Source: Thiothrix lacustris DSM 21227
Lineage (GTDB): Bacteria > Pseudomonadota > Gammaproteobacteria > Thiotrichales > Thiotrichaceae
Assembly (NCBI RefSeq): GCF_000621325.1
Contig: NZ_JHYQ01000003.1
Span: forward strand, 124,001-188,000
Length of the DNA stretch: 64,000 bases
Direction of reading: 5' to 3'
Shown here: positions 26,803 to 35,405 of the stretch, in pieces
How the letters are laid out: every line of letters starts with the position of its first letter
How positions within the stretch are numbered: the stretch's first letter is position 1
The notes under the pieces: generated by a model
What the model saw: only the letters and a program-made list of their open reading frames with translations
Databases searched by the model: none
Told to the model about the DNA's origin: nothing
Made by a program: the position numbers and the translations under genes

Positions 26803-27746
26803 TGGCGACGGTCGCTGAGCGTAACCGAAGTGAGCGCAGTGGCGAAGGCATCGTCTTCCGTTCCCTGCAAGCGCTGTTAAGTTTGCAGGGGCAGGTACGT
26901 ACTTTGCGTTTGGCGAAAAAGCATATCCGTTCCCGCCATGCTGGCTTGCACCGTTCCGTACACAAAGGTCGGGGGATGGATTTCGCCGAATCACGCATGT
27001 ACCAGCCCGGTGATGACATCCGCAGCATTGACTGGCGGGTGACGGCGCGTAGTGGGCGCGTCCACACCAAGGTGTTTGAGGAAGAGCGCGAAAAGCCGGT
27101 GCTGCTGTGGGTGGATTTACGCCCGTCGATGTTTTTTGCGACCCGTGGGCGTTTTAAGTCGGTGGTGGCGGCGGATGTGGCGAGCTTGTTGCTCTGGAAA
27201 ACCCTCGACGATGGCGACCGTATTGGTGGCTTGCTGCAAAACGGCGAACACGTCGAGTTCAAGCCTTCGCGTAGCCGTTCGGCGGCGCTGCATTTCTTGC
27301 GTGAGTTGAGCGATATGACACGCGGGAAGCCGGTTGTTGAGCGTAGTCGCAGCGACTTGCAGGCAAGCTGGACACGTTTGCGTCGTGTGACTCAACCGGG
27401 CAGTCAGGTGTTTGTGTTGAGCGATTTTCGCCAAGCAAACCCGGCAGCCTTGCGCCAGTTGGCGATGATTGCGGAACATTCGCAGCTTACCTTGATTGCT
27501 ATCCACGACCCGTTTGAGGAAAACTTGCCCGCTACTAGCGGCAGCCTGCGTTTGACGGATGGCAAGCGCAATTTGTTGCTCAATCTGGGGCTGCGTTTAT
27601 GGCGGGATCGCTATGCCAAGCGCGTGGAGCAAACCGCGAAAACCTTACAGGACTTCAGCCGTAGCCACCGCATTCCGCTGGTGCAATTGTCGACGGCAGA
27701 TAGCGATAACGAACGCTTGCTGAAATTGTCGCGGGGGTTACGATGA
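26802..27746 (+). CDS. DUF58 domain protein of the MoxR/Bat operon
   Basis: 314 residues, its ATG overlapping the MoxR stop by one base. It contains the DUF58 signature MYQPGDDIRSIDWRVTARSG followed by HTKVFEEEREKPV, and a VWA-like fold with a degenerate metal site (LLWVDLRPSM). DUF58 proteins work with MoxR ATPases and VWA proteins, but their biochemical activity is not defined. Unlike many family members it has no obvious N-terminal membrane helices, so it is probably cytoplasmic. Confidence 0.92.
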   Translation: MATVAERNRSERSGEGIVFRSLQALLSLQGQVRTLRLAKKHIRSRHAGLHRSVHKGRGMDFAESRMYQPGDDIRSIDWRVTARSGRVHTKVFEEEREKPVLLWVDLRPSMFFATRGRFKSVVAADVASLLLWKTLDDGDRIGGLLQNGEHVEFKPSRSRSAALHFLRELSDMTRGKPVVERSRSDLQASWTRLRRVTQPGSQVFVLSDFRQANPAALRQLAMIAEHSQLTLIAIHDPFEENLPATSGSLRLTDGKRNLLLNLGLRLWRDRYAKRVEQTAKTLQDFSRSHRIPLVQLSTADSDNERLLKLSRGLR

Positions 27747-28219
27747 ACCCGGAAGAATTACCACTACGCGATATTCATTTGCCTGCCCCGGTGGGTTGGT
27801 GGCCGCCTGCCCCCGGTTGGTGGTTATTGGCTGGCTTGATGTTGGCGGTGATTATCTGGCTATTCTGGCGCTGGCAGCAGCAACGGCGTAGTGAGCAGGG
27901 TCTGGAATTGGCGCTGTCCGAGCTGGAGCGCTTACAAGGCAAGCACGGCAAAAATACCAAGGAATTGTTGCAGGAACTGTCCGTTCTGTTGCGCCGCATT
28001 GCCATGACGCAATACGGGCGGCAGGCGGTGTCTGGCTTGACGGGTGAGGCATGGGTCAAGTTTCTGGATGATAAAGCGGGCAAGCCGTTATTTTCTGGCA
28101 AGCTGGCGCATTTGTTGACCGAAATACCTTATCGCCCGGAAACACAGGCGGAAACCACGGCGCTGCTGCAAGCGATTCGCCAGTGGATCAAGTTGCAACG
28201 GGGAAAAAGCCATGTATGA
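27743..28219 (+). CDS. DUF4381 single-span membrane protein of the Bat operon
   Basis: 158 residues, overlapping the DUF58 stop by 4 bases. The start is PLRDIHLPAPVGWWPPAPGWW, the usual opening of DUF4381 proteins, followed by one transmembrane helix (about residues 25-44) and a cytoplasmic helical domain with SVLLRRIAMTQYGRQAVSGLTG. It is a standard member of proteobacterial MoxR/Bat operons with no known activity. It overlaps the next gene (batA) by 8 bases. Confidence 0.88.
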   Translation: MNPEELPLRDIHLPAPVGWWPPAPGWWLLAGLMLAVIIWLFWRWQQQRRSEQGLELALSELERLQGKHGKNTKELLQELSVLLRRIAMTQYGRQAVSGLTGEAWVKFLDDKAGKPLFSGKLAHLLTEIPYRPETQAETTALLQAIRQWIKLQRGKSHV

Positions 28220-29195
28220 ATTCCTCTGGTGGTGGCTATTTGCGCTGTTGCCGCTGCCGTTACTGATACGTTGGTGGTTGAAACCCGCTGAACAAGCCGA
28301 GGGCGTTGCGCTGAAAGTGCCGTTTCTGGAAGATTTTCAGCAAGGCAAGCAGTTGTTGGGCAGTTCGTGGTATGGCCTGTTAGCTTTGCTGCTGGCCAGT
28401 GTGGCGTGGGTGATGCTGGTGGCGGCTGCGGCTCGTCCGGTATGGATTGGCGATACGGTGGCAATGCCGGTGTCGGGGCGTGACCTGATGCTGGCGGTAG
28501 ACCTTTCCGGCAGTATGCAGGAGCAGGATTTTATCCTCAACGGGCAAGTGGTGGATCGCTTGGTGGCAACCAAAGCGGTAGCGGGCGAGTTTGTCCGCAA
28601 GCGTACTGGCGACCGAGTGGGTATGGTGTTATTCGGGGATCAGGCGTACTTGCAAGTGCCACTGACCTTTGATCGCCAGACGGTGCTGCAATTGCTGAAT
28701 GAGTCCCAGATTGGTCTGGCGGGTGAACGTACTGCGATTGGTGATGCGATTGGCTTGGCGCTCAAGCGTTTACAGGCTAGCCCGGAGAAAAACCGCGTGC
28801 TGATTCTGATGACCGATGGCGCGAATACCGCTGGCAGTGTCAGCCCACTGGAAGCAGCGGATATGGCGGCAGCGGCGGGTTTGAAGATCTACACCGTCGG
28901 TATCGGTTCTGAAAGTGACCAAATGCGCAGCGTTTTCGGTTTCCAGTTGATGAACCCGACGGCGGATCTGGATGAGAAGACCCTCAAGTCCATTGCTGAA
29001 CGTACCGGGGGCGCGTATTTCCGCGCCCGTGACACCGAGGAGTTTCACAATATTTATGCCGAATTGGATCGGTTGGAACCTGCTGAAAAAGAAGCGCAAC
29101 AATGGCGTCCACAGCAGGAATTGTTCCGTTGGCCGTTGCTGGCAGCCTTTGTGCTGAGCATGGCGGCGGCAGTGCTGCGGCTGAATCGGGAGTGA
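28212..29195 (+). CDS. BatA-like membrane VWA-domain protein
   Basis: 327 residues. Two N-terminal transmembrane segments (about 3-20 and 55-75), then a VWA domain with an intact MIDAS: DLSGSM, a Thr in GERTAIGDAIG, and the late MTDGANT. One C-terminal transmembrane helix (about 300-318) anchors it. BatA-type proteins bind divalent metal through the MIDAS and act in the periplasm as part of a MoxR-dependent complex linked to aerotolerance or envelope stress. It is followed 4 bases later by the batB/C fusion gene. Confidence 0.93.
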   Translation: MYEFLWWWLFALLPLPLLIRWWLKPAEQAEGVALKVPFLEDFQQGKQLLGSSWYGLLALLLASVAWVMLVAAAARPVWIGDTVAMPVSGRDLMLAVDLSGSMQEQDFILNGQVVDRLVATKAVAGEFVRKRTGDRVGMVLFGDQAYLQVPLTFDRQTVLQLLNESQIGLAGERTAIGDAIGLALKRLQASPEKNRVLILMTDGANTAGSVSPLEAADMAAAAGLKIYTVGIGSESDQMRSVFGFQLMNPTADLDEKTLKSIAERTGGAYFRARDTEEFHNIYAELDRLEPAEKEAQQWRPQQELFRWPLLAAFVLSMAAAVLRLNRE

Positions 29196-29199
29196 TTGT

Positions 29200-31032
29200 G
29201 TGATGTTGAACGACCTGCATTTCCTGCACCCTGAATGGCTTTGGTTGTTGGTGTTGATCCCCGCCGTGTGGGGGATGAAGTTATTGCGCGCCCGTCAAAA
29301 TGGCGGCTGGGAACAGGTGGTGGACAAACACCTGATGCCGTTTGTGTTGAGTGGCAAGGCGGGGAGCATGGGGTTCCTGCCCCTGTTGCTATTATCGGCG
29401 GCCTTGTTGGTAGCGGTGCTGGCGATGGCGGGGCCTGCGTGGGAAAAACGCGAAGTGCCGGTGTTCCGTAACCAGCAGGCATTGGTGGTGGCGATGGATT
29501 TTTCCGCCTCGATGTACGCGGAAGATGAAAAGCCCAACCGGATTACGCTGGCACGTTTCAAATTGCTCGACATCCTGAACGCACGCAAGGATGCCCAGAA
29601 CGGGTTGGTGGTGTTCGCGGGCGATGCCTTTACGGTGACGCCGCTGACCGATGATGTGGATACCATTGAAGAGCAGGTGAAAAACCTTTCGCCAGAAATC
29701 ATGCCTGCACCCGGCAGTTTGTTGTCGCCTGCGATCCAACGTTCGGTGGAATTGCTCCAGCAATCGGGGATGAAACAGGGCAATGTTTTGCTGATTACTG
29801 ATGGTGCTTCCGACCCAGAGGCGGCGGTTTCAGCGGCTGAAATAGCGCTCAGTCAGGGCTATCGTGTGTCCGTGTTGTCGCTCGGTACGGCTGAGGGTGC
29901 GCCGGTAGCGCGTGCACAGGGCGGTTTCTTGCTCGACAGTTCCGGTAAAACGGTGGTTGCCAAGGTTAATTTGGATGATTTGCAACGCATTGCCAAAGCC
30001 GGTGATGGTGCGTTTGCCCGTGCTGCCTTGGGCGATGCTGACCTGAATACACTCACTGCGCAATGGCAAGCAACCGCTGCCAATCAGTTGAGTGCTGTGC
30101 AAGGGCGGCAAACCGATACGTGGGTAAACGAAGGCTACTGGTTGGTATTGTTGCTGTTACCGCTGGCAGTACTGTCGTTTCGACGTGGTTGGCTTAGCGT
30201 CATGCTGGTGTGTGTTTTGCTGCCGCAACAACAACCTGCTCACGCTTTCAGTTGGGATGAGTTATGGAAAACCCCCGATCAGCGGGGAGAAGCCGCCTTC
30301 GAGAGCGGCGAAGCAGCACGCGCTACGGAACTGTTCCAGAATCCTGAGTGGAAAGGTGCGGCCGCCTATAAAAGCAAGGATTACACCACTGCCGCTGAGC
30401 AGTATGCGAGTCAGGCCAGCGTTAACGGCCAGTACAATTACGGCAATGCTTTGGCGAAGGAAGGCAAGTTCAAGGAAGCGATAGCGGCTTACCAACAGGT
30501 GCTGGCAGCCGACCCCAAGCATGAAGATGCGGCTTATAACCTAAAAGTTCTTGAAGATGCGATGAAAAATCAGGATAAGCAGCAGGGCAAAAACGACTCG
30601 CAACAACAGAAGCCAGAACAAGACCAGCAAAAAGATCAGCAGCAAAACCAGTCAGGTCAGCAGCAACAGCCCCAGTCCGGCGCAGACCAGCAAAAACAAC
30701 AGGATCAGCAAGGTCAGCAAGGCAAAGATCAACAGCAACAGGATGCTCAGGCACAGCAAGATGCCGAGAAGGCCAAAGCCGCTGAAGAGAAAGCCAAACA
30801 GCAAGAACAGCAGGCCAAACAAGGCGAGCAGGACAAGGATAAGCAAGAGTCCAAAGACGAAGGCGAGCAGGGTGAGCAGGACGCGAAGGATGACCTGCAA
30901 CAGCGTGAGCAGAAACAGGCTGCTGAACAATGGTTGCGGCGTATTCCTGATGACCCCTCTGGCTTGTGGCGGCGTAAATTCCAGTACCAATACCAGCAAC
31001 GGGGTGGTCAGGCGCGAGGTGAAGAATGGTAA
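29200..31032 (+). CDS. BatB/BatC fusion: VWA domain, TPR motif and glutamine-rich tail
   Basis: 610 residues. Two N-terminal membrane segments are followed by a VWA domain (about residues 85-285) with MIDAS motif DFSASM and LITDGAS, then transmembrane helices near 310-345. A TPR repeat follows (NALAKEGKFKEAIAAYQQVLAADP, about 410-440), then about 125 residues dominated by Gln, Lys, Asp and Glu, and a short basic, tryptophan-containing end. In Bacteroides-type operons BatB and BatC are separate; fusion is common in proteobacteria. The protein probably scaffolds the Bat complex. The Gln-rich tract is the most extreme low-complexity coding stretch in the window. Confidence 0.92.
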   Translation: MMLNDLHFLHPEWLWLLVLIPAVWGMKLLRARQNGGWEQVVDKHLMPFVLSGKAGSMGFLPLLLLSAALLVAVLAMAGPAWEKREVPVFRNQQALVVAMDFSASMYAEDEKPNRITLARFKLLDILNARKDAQNGLVVFAGDAFTVTPLTDDVDTIEEQVKNLSPEIMPAPGSLLSPAIQRSVELLQQSGMKQGNVLLITDGASDPEAAVSAAEIALSQGYRVSVLSLGTAEGAPVARAQGGFLLDSSGKTVVAKVNLDDLQRIAKAGDGAFARAALGDADLNTLTAQWQATAANQLSAVQGRQTDTWVNEGYWLVLLLLPLAVLSFRRGWLSVMLVCVLLPQQQPAHAFSWDELWKTPDQRGEAAFESGEAARATELFQNPEWKGAAAYKSKDYTTAAEQYASQASVNGQYNYGNALAKEGKFKEAIAAYQQVLAADPKHEDAAYNLKVLEDAMKNQDKQQGKNDSQQQKPEQDQQKDQQQNQSGQQQQPQSGADQQKQQDQQGQQGKDQQQQDAQAQQDAEKAKAAEEKAKQQEQQAKQGEQDKDKQESKDEGEQGEQDAKDDLQQREQKQAAEQWLRRIPDDPSGLWRRKFQYQYQQRGGQARGEEW

Positions 31033-32708
31033 GGTTACTCTTGATGGCAGTGTTGTGGTTCCTGCCATTTTGGGCGCAGGCAGCTGCCATCGTTGCCCAG
31101 ATTGACCGTAATCCGGTGGCCTTGGGTGACCCTGTTGTCCTGACCTTTAAGGCGAATGGTATGGTGTCCGCCGACCCTGATTTTTCCCCGCTGGAACAGG
31201 ACTTTGAAGTGCGGGGGCGTTCCCAAAGCAACAGTTTCAGCATGATCAACGGTGTTAGTACCATTAGCACCACATGGGAATTACGGCTTTACCCGCGTAA
31301 AACCGGGACAGTGACCATTCCGGTCATCCAGTTTGGCAGCGATAAAAGCCAGTCGCTGGATGTGCAAGTGCTAGACCAGCCACAGCCCACTGCTGGTGGC
31401 ACACCCGATATTTTCATCGAACTGAGTGCTGAGCCGCAGCAGCCGTTTGTGCAGCAACAAACCATCGTGACCCAGCGCATGTTTCACGTCACGCCGTTGG
31501 AGCAGCAAGCCAGCTTGAGCCATCCGCCGATTGAAAGCGGCAAGGGTGATATCGAACAGGTTGGCAATACCCGTAACACCACGATGATGCGTAATGGGCG
31601 TAATTATCAGGTGATCGAGCGCCGCTATGCCTTGACCCCGCAGCAAAGCGGCAAGTTGACGTTGGGGCGTACCACCTTTGAAGGGATTCTTGCCAAACCA
31701 GGGTCGAACAACTTTGACCCGTTTGGTTTGAGTGGCAAGCGTATCCGGCGTTTTTCCGAACCGTTAACCCTGCAAGTGCAAGGGCAACCCGCCAGTTATA
31801 CCGGCAAGCAATGGCTGCCCGCCAACAGCCTTACCCTGAATGCTCACTGGCAAATCCCCCCGGCTAAACTCAAAGCGGGTGAACCCGTTACCCTGACTTT
31901 GGCCATCGTTGCGGACGGGCTGGCAGCGGAACAATTACCCAAACTTGATATTCCGATTCCGGCAGGCATCAAGGCATACACCGATAAGCCAGAATTGCGT
32001 AATGACGCGGGAAATAATGGCGTCGTCGGCGTGCGTCAGGAAAAGTGGGTAGTGGTTGCGCCTTACAATGGCCAATACGATTTCCCCGGCATTGCGGTCG
32101 ATTGGTGGAATACTAGCACCGGCAAGCAAGAAACGGCCAAGGTTGAGCCAGCCAAGCTGGTGGTAACAGGTGGGGAGGCCACGCCAGCATCACCTGCCAC
32201 GAGCAGCCAGCCACAAGCTGCTTCAACACACGACAAGCAAGCCCTTAGTGCTGCACCTGAGCCGGATGAATCATGGTTTTCGTGGGGCAGATTTGCAGCA
32301 AGTGTACTGTTGATTTGGGTGGTGGCAACGCTTGCTTGGTTGGTGTGGCGTTGGTGGCAAACATCCCGTAGCCCTGCCGCTCCGTTGCTCCTTAAACCTG
32401 CGGATGCTAAAACGGTGTGGAAGCAGCTTGAGCAGGCTTGCCAACAAAACAAAGCGCAGGCAAGCCATGATGCGTTGGTGCAGTGGATTGGTGTGGGGTT
32501 GAATATTCGCCCAGCCTTGCTTGCTTCGCTGCGTGAACAAGCGCCGCCCCGTTTACAAGCTGAAATTGATGCGTTGAATGCAGTGCTTTACGGGCGCAGT
32601 AGTGGCGGCTGGCAAGGTGCTGCTTTGCTACAGGCACTTCAGGACTTCAAGCCAGCGGGTGCGGCACACGCCAAGGATTCAGGGCTGACGGCACTTTACC
32701 CGGATTGA
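31026..32708 (+). CDS. BatD-like (oxygen tolerance) protein
   Basis: 560 residues, starting 7 bases inside the previous gene. A signal peptide (residues 1-20, ending AQA) is followed by repeated beta-sandwich domains (IDRNPVALGDPVVLTFKANG; QTIVTQRMFHV), a single transmembrane helix near 420-440 (FAASVLLIWVVATLAWLVWRW) and a cytoplasmic helical tail. This matches BatD proteins, the usual last gene of Bat operons, thought to be a periplasmic partner of the VWA proteins. Its stop converges on the rep operon 22 bases away. Confidence 0.9.
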   Translation: MVRLLLMAVLWFLPFWAQAAAIVAQIDRNPVALGDPVVLTFKANGMVSADPDFSPLEQDFEVRGRSQSNSFSMINGVSTISTTWELRLYPRKTGTVTIPVIQFGSDKSQSLDVQVLDQPQPTAGGTPDIFIELSAEPQQPFVQQQTIVTQRMFHVTPLEQQASLSHPPIESGKGDIEQVGNTRNTTMMRNGRNYQVIERRYALTPQQSGKLTLGRTTFEGILAKPGSNNFDPFGLSGKRIRRFSEPLTLQVQGQPASYTGKQWLPANSLTLNAHWQIPPAKLKAGEPVTLTLAIVADGLAAEQLPKLDIPIPAGIKAYTDKPELRNDAGNNGVVGVRQEKWVVVAPYNGQYDFPGIAVDWWNTSTGKQETAKVEPAKLVVTGGEATPASPATSSQPQAASTHDKQALSAAPEPDESWFSWGRFAASVLLIWVVATLAWLVWRWWQTSRSPAAPLLLKPADAKTVWKQLEQACQQNKAQASHDALVQWIGVGLNIRPALLASLREQAPPRLQAEIDALNAVLYGRSSGGWQGAALLQALQDFKPAGAAHAKDSGLTALYPD

Positions 32709-32730
32709 TACGATGAAACGTATTCTTGGC

Positions 32731-34728
32731 TTAATCCCCTAATAATGCTTGTAAATTAGCTACATAAGCACTGGCAGTTGCTTGCCGCTCTTCGGGTGTG
32801 ACCACTTTTTTGTCTTCCCATTCCAGATGTTCTGGCGGTAATTCGTCAAGGAAACGGCTGGGTTCGACAGTGGAGGCTTCGCCGTAGCGCGAACGGGTTT
32901 TGGCGTAGCTGATGGTGAGGTTTTTCTGGGCGCGGGTAATGCCGACGTAGGCGAGGCGGCGTTCTTCCTGAATGCTTTGTTCGTCGACGCTGTTGGCGTG
33001 GGGCAGGAGTTCTTCTTCAACACCGACCAGAAACACGCTGGGGAATTCCAGCCCTTTGGCAGCGTGTAAGGTCATCAGGCTGACCGCATCCTGTTCTTTT
33101 TCTTCATTATTACGCTCCAGCATGTCGACCAAACTCATGTGGGCGATGATGTCGCTGAGGGTTTCTTTGCCTGCGCCATCGTCGTGGAGTTTGCGGATCC
33201 ATTCGACGATTTCCCAGACGTTTTTCATGCGCGATTCGGCTTGTTTGGGGGTATTGCAGGTGTTTTTTAGCCAGTCTTCGTAGCCAATGTCGTTGATGAC
33301 TTGTTGGGTGATTTTGGTGGGGTCGGCATTTTCGGCGGCACGGGTGACTTCGTGCAGCCAGCCGCAGAACGTTTCGATGCGCTGGGTGGCTTTGGCAGAC
33401 ACGCGCTGGGCAAAGCCGAGTTCTTGGGCGGCAGTGAGCAGGCTGGTTTTGCGTTCGTGGGCGTATTCACCGAGCTTTTCCAGTGTGGACGTGCCGATTT
33501 CGCGTTTGGGTGTGTTGATGATGCGCAGGAAGGCGGCATCGTCGTCGGGATTGCTGATCAGGCGCAGGTAGGCGAGGATGTCTTTGACTTCGGCGCGTGA
33601 GAAAAACGAGGTGCCACCGCTGATTTTGTAGGCGATATTGTTTTCGCGCAGGGCTTTTTCAAACAAGCGGCTTTGGTGATTGCCTCGGTAGAGGATGGCG
33701 AAATCCTTGAACTCAGCGCGGTCGCGGAAGCGGGATTTGAGGATTTCTCCGACGACTTTTTCGACTTCGTGTTCGGGGGTGCGGGCGGGCATGATGCGGA
33801 TCGGGTCGCCTTCGCCGAGGGTGCTCCACAGATTTTTCTCGAATAAATGTGGGTTATTGCCGATGAGTTTGTTGGCACTTTGCAGGATGCGGCTGGTGGA
33901 ACGGTAGTTTTGTTCCAGCTTGACGACCTTGAGCATGGGGTAATCTTGCTGTAATTGCGCAATGTTTTCCGGGCGTGCGCCGCGCCAAGCGTAGATGGAT
34001 TGGTCGTCGTCGCCAACGGCAGTCAGTGCGCCGCGAACGCCAGAGAGTAAGCGGATCAGGCGGTATTGGCAGGCGTTGGTGTCTTGGTATTCGTCGACTA
34101 GCAAGTAGCGTAATTTATTTTGCCAGTGTTGCAGGGCGTCGGGGTGTTGCTCGAACAGTTGCACCGGTAGCACGATGAGGTCGTCAAAGTCGACGGCGTT
34201 ATAGGCTTTGATTTGACGCTGGTATTTTTCGTATAAAATCGCGGCGAGTTTTTCGTCGGTGGTATTAGCGAGCAGGGCGGCTTGCTCGATTGAGATGAAG
34301 TCGTTTTTCCAGCGGGAAATGATCCAGCGCAGGTTATCGGCTTCCTCCACATCTTCTTTGTGGGCGAGTTCTTTGAGGATGGCGGCACTGTCTTGCGCGT
34401 CGAGGATGCTGAAATTCTTTTTGTAGCCGAGGCGTTTGGCTTCGCGCTTGATGATATTGAGGCCAAGGGTATGGAAGGTGGAAACGGTCAACCCTTTGGC
34501 TTCTTCCTTGGTCAAAAGTTGCGTGGCACGTTCGCGCATTTCGCGGGCGGCCTTGTTGGTGAAGGTGATCGCGGCGATTTGGTCGGCAGAATGCACGCCT
34601 TTGCGGATCATCCAGGCGATTTTCTGGGTGATCACACGGGTTTTGCCACTGCCAGCGCCCGCGAGGACGAGGAGGGGAGAGCCGAGGTGCGTGACCGCAG
34701 CTTGTTGTTCAGGGTTGAGTCCGTTCAT
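32731..34728 (-). CDS. rep: ATP-dependent DNA helicase Rep
   Basis: 665 residues from the ATG at 34728. This start is preferred over 34758 because it gives the typical Rep opening (MNGLNPEQQAAV) and overlaps the upstream stop as ATGA. SF1A motifs are complete: Walker A AGAGSGKT (about residues 23-30), motif Ia ITFTNKAA, motif II VDEYQDTN, motif III GDDDQSIYAWRGA, motif IV EQNYRST, motif V LMTLHAAKGLEFPSVFLVG, and motif VI YVGITRAQ. Length matches E. coli Rep (673). Rep unwinds DNA 3'-5' and removes roadblocks ahead of the replisome. It is the last gene of a coupled three-gene set with an AAA ATPase and a TOPRIM protein. Confidence 0.95.
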   Translation of the reverse strand: MNGLNPEQQAAVTHLGSPLLVLAGAGSGKTRVITQKIAWMIRKGVHSADQIAAITFTNKAAREMRERATQLLTKEEAKGLTVSTFHTLGLNIIKREAKRLGYKKNFSILDAQDSAAILKELAHKEDVEEADNLRWIISRWKNDFISIEQAALLANTTDEKLAAILYEKYQRQIKAYNAVDFDDLIVLPVQLFEQHPDALQHWQNKLRYLLVDEYQDTNACQYRLIRLLSGVRGALTAVGDDDQSIYAWRGARPENIAQLQQDYPMLKVVKLEQNYRSTSRILQSANKLIGNNPHLFEKNLWSTLGEGDPIRIMPARTPEHEVEKVVGEILKSRFRDRAEFKDFAILYRGNHQSRLFEKALRENNIAYKISGGTSFFSRAEVKDILAYLRLISNPDDDAAFLRIINTPKREIGTSTLEKLGEYAHERKTSLLTAAQELGFAQRVSAKATQRIETFCGWLHEVTRAAENADPTKITQQVINDIGYEDWLKNTCNTPKQAESRMKNVWEIVEWIRKLHDDGAGKETLSDIIAHMSLVDMLERNNEEKEQDAVSLMTLHAAKGLEFPSVFLVGVEEELLPHANSVDEQSIQEERRLAYVGITRAQKNLTISYAKTRSRYGEASTVEPSRFLDELPPEHLEWEDKKVVTPEERQATASAYVANLQALLGD

Positions 34729-35405
34729 GGGGTTGGATTGAATACTTTTTGTAGCCAAGTAATTAGGGCAATAAAATTGGGGTGATCCTTTTCAAACAAG
34801 CCTTGGTGATAAGCATATGAGGGGGATATACCGGGTTCTTTTTGCCATGCGAGCCAGGTGGATAGGTGAGCTTTTGAATCGTGGTGGTCAGCAAAAGTTT
34901 TGAGTTCGCCAAGATTACCAATTGTAGTTTTGGCGTGGTTCAGTAGGTCATTCTGACTTGGTTTTGTGGTACTGATGAACAAGTCTTCGATCATTCCGTC
35001 AGAAAAGTGATTTGGCATGATCCAAATGCCAATTTTTGCCCCTGATGGGTGTGAAAAAATTTCACCGTTACCTTCTTGGAGAGGCATATCAGTGATAATA
35101 AAACCCTTGTCAGATAAAAGTGATGTAAGTTGATCTCGGCGATTGTTAAAGCCATTCAGCTCTTGAGTAGAGTGGTCAGCATCGACAATGACACCTAATG
35201 TTGAGACTTGCCCACGAATTAATAAATCAACTTGCAGTTTGAGTTGCTTGTATAGAGGCTGAAGCCCATTTCTATAAATCTGGGCATCAACATCACGGGG
35301 TATTTTAGGTTCGATTTCAACTTGACTGGGAAGATCAGCTAATAATTGATTAAAAAATTTCTGATCGCTGGCTCCTTCGACCAATAGGATGTTTTTTGTT
35401 TGCAT
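34725..35405 (-). CDS. Stand-alone TOPRIM-like protein (DUF3226-type), possible defence effector
   Basis: 226 residues. ILLVEGASDQKFF at the N-terminus supplies the TOPRIM glutamate and LGVIVDADHS (about residue 75) the DxD acidic pair, the arrangement of OLD-family nucleases. The rest (MPNHFSDGMIEDLF, then a helical end) fits DUF3226 proteins. It starts in a TGATG overlap with the upstream AAA ATPase gene and ends in an ATGA overlap with rep, so all three are translationally coupled. AAA plus TOPRIM pairs are split versions of OLD nucleases and occur in anti-phage systems such as PARIS, although PARIS AriB is usually DUF4435. Nuclease activity is inferred from the motifs only. Confidence 0.78.
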   Translation of the reverse strand: MQTKNILLVEGASDQKFFNQLLADLPSQVEIEPKIPRDVDAQIYRNGLQPLYKQLKLQVDLLIRGQVSTLGVIVDADHSTQELNGFNNRRDQLTSLLSDKGFIITDMPLQEGNGEIFSHPSGAKIGIWIMPNHFSDGMIEDLFISTTKPSQNDLLNHAKTTIGNLGELKTFADHHDSKAHLSTWLAWQKEPGISPSYAYHQGLFEKDHPNFIALITWLQKVFNPTP

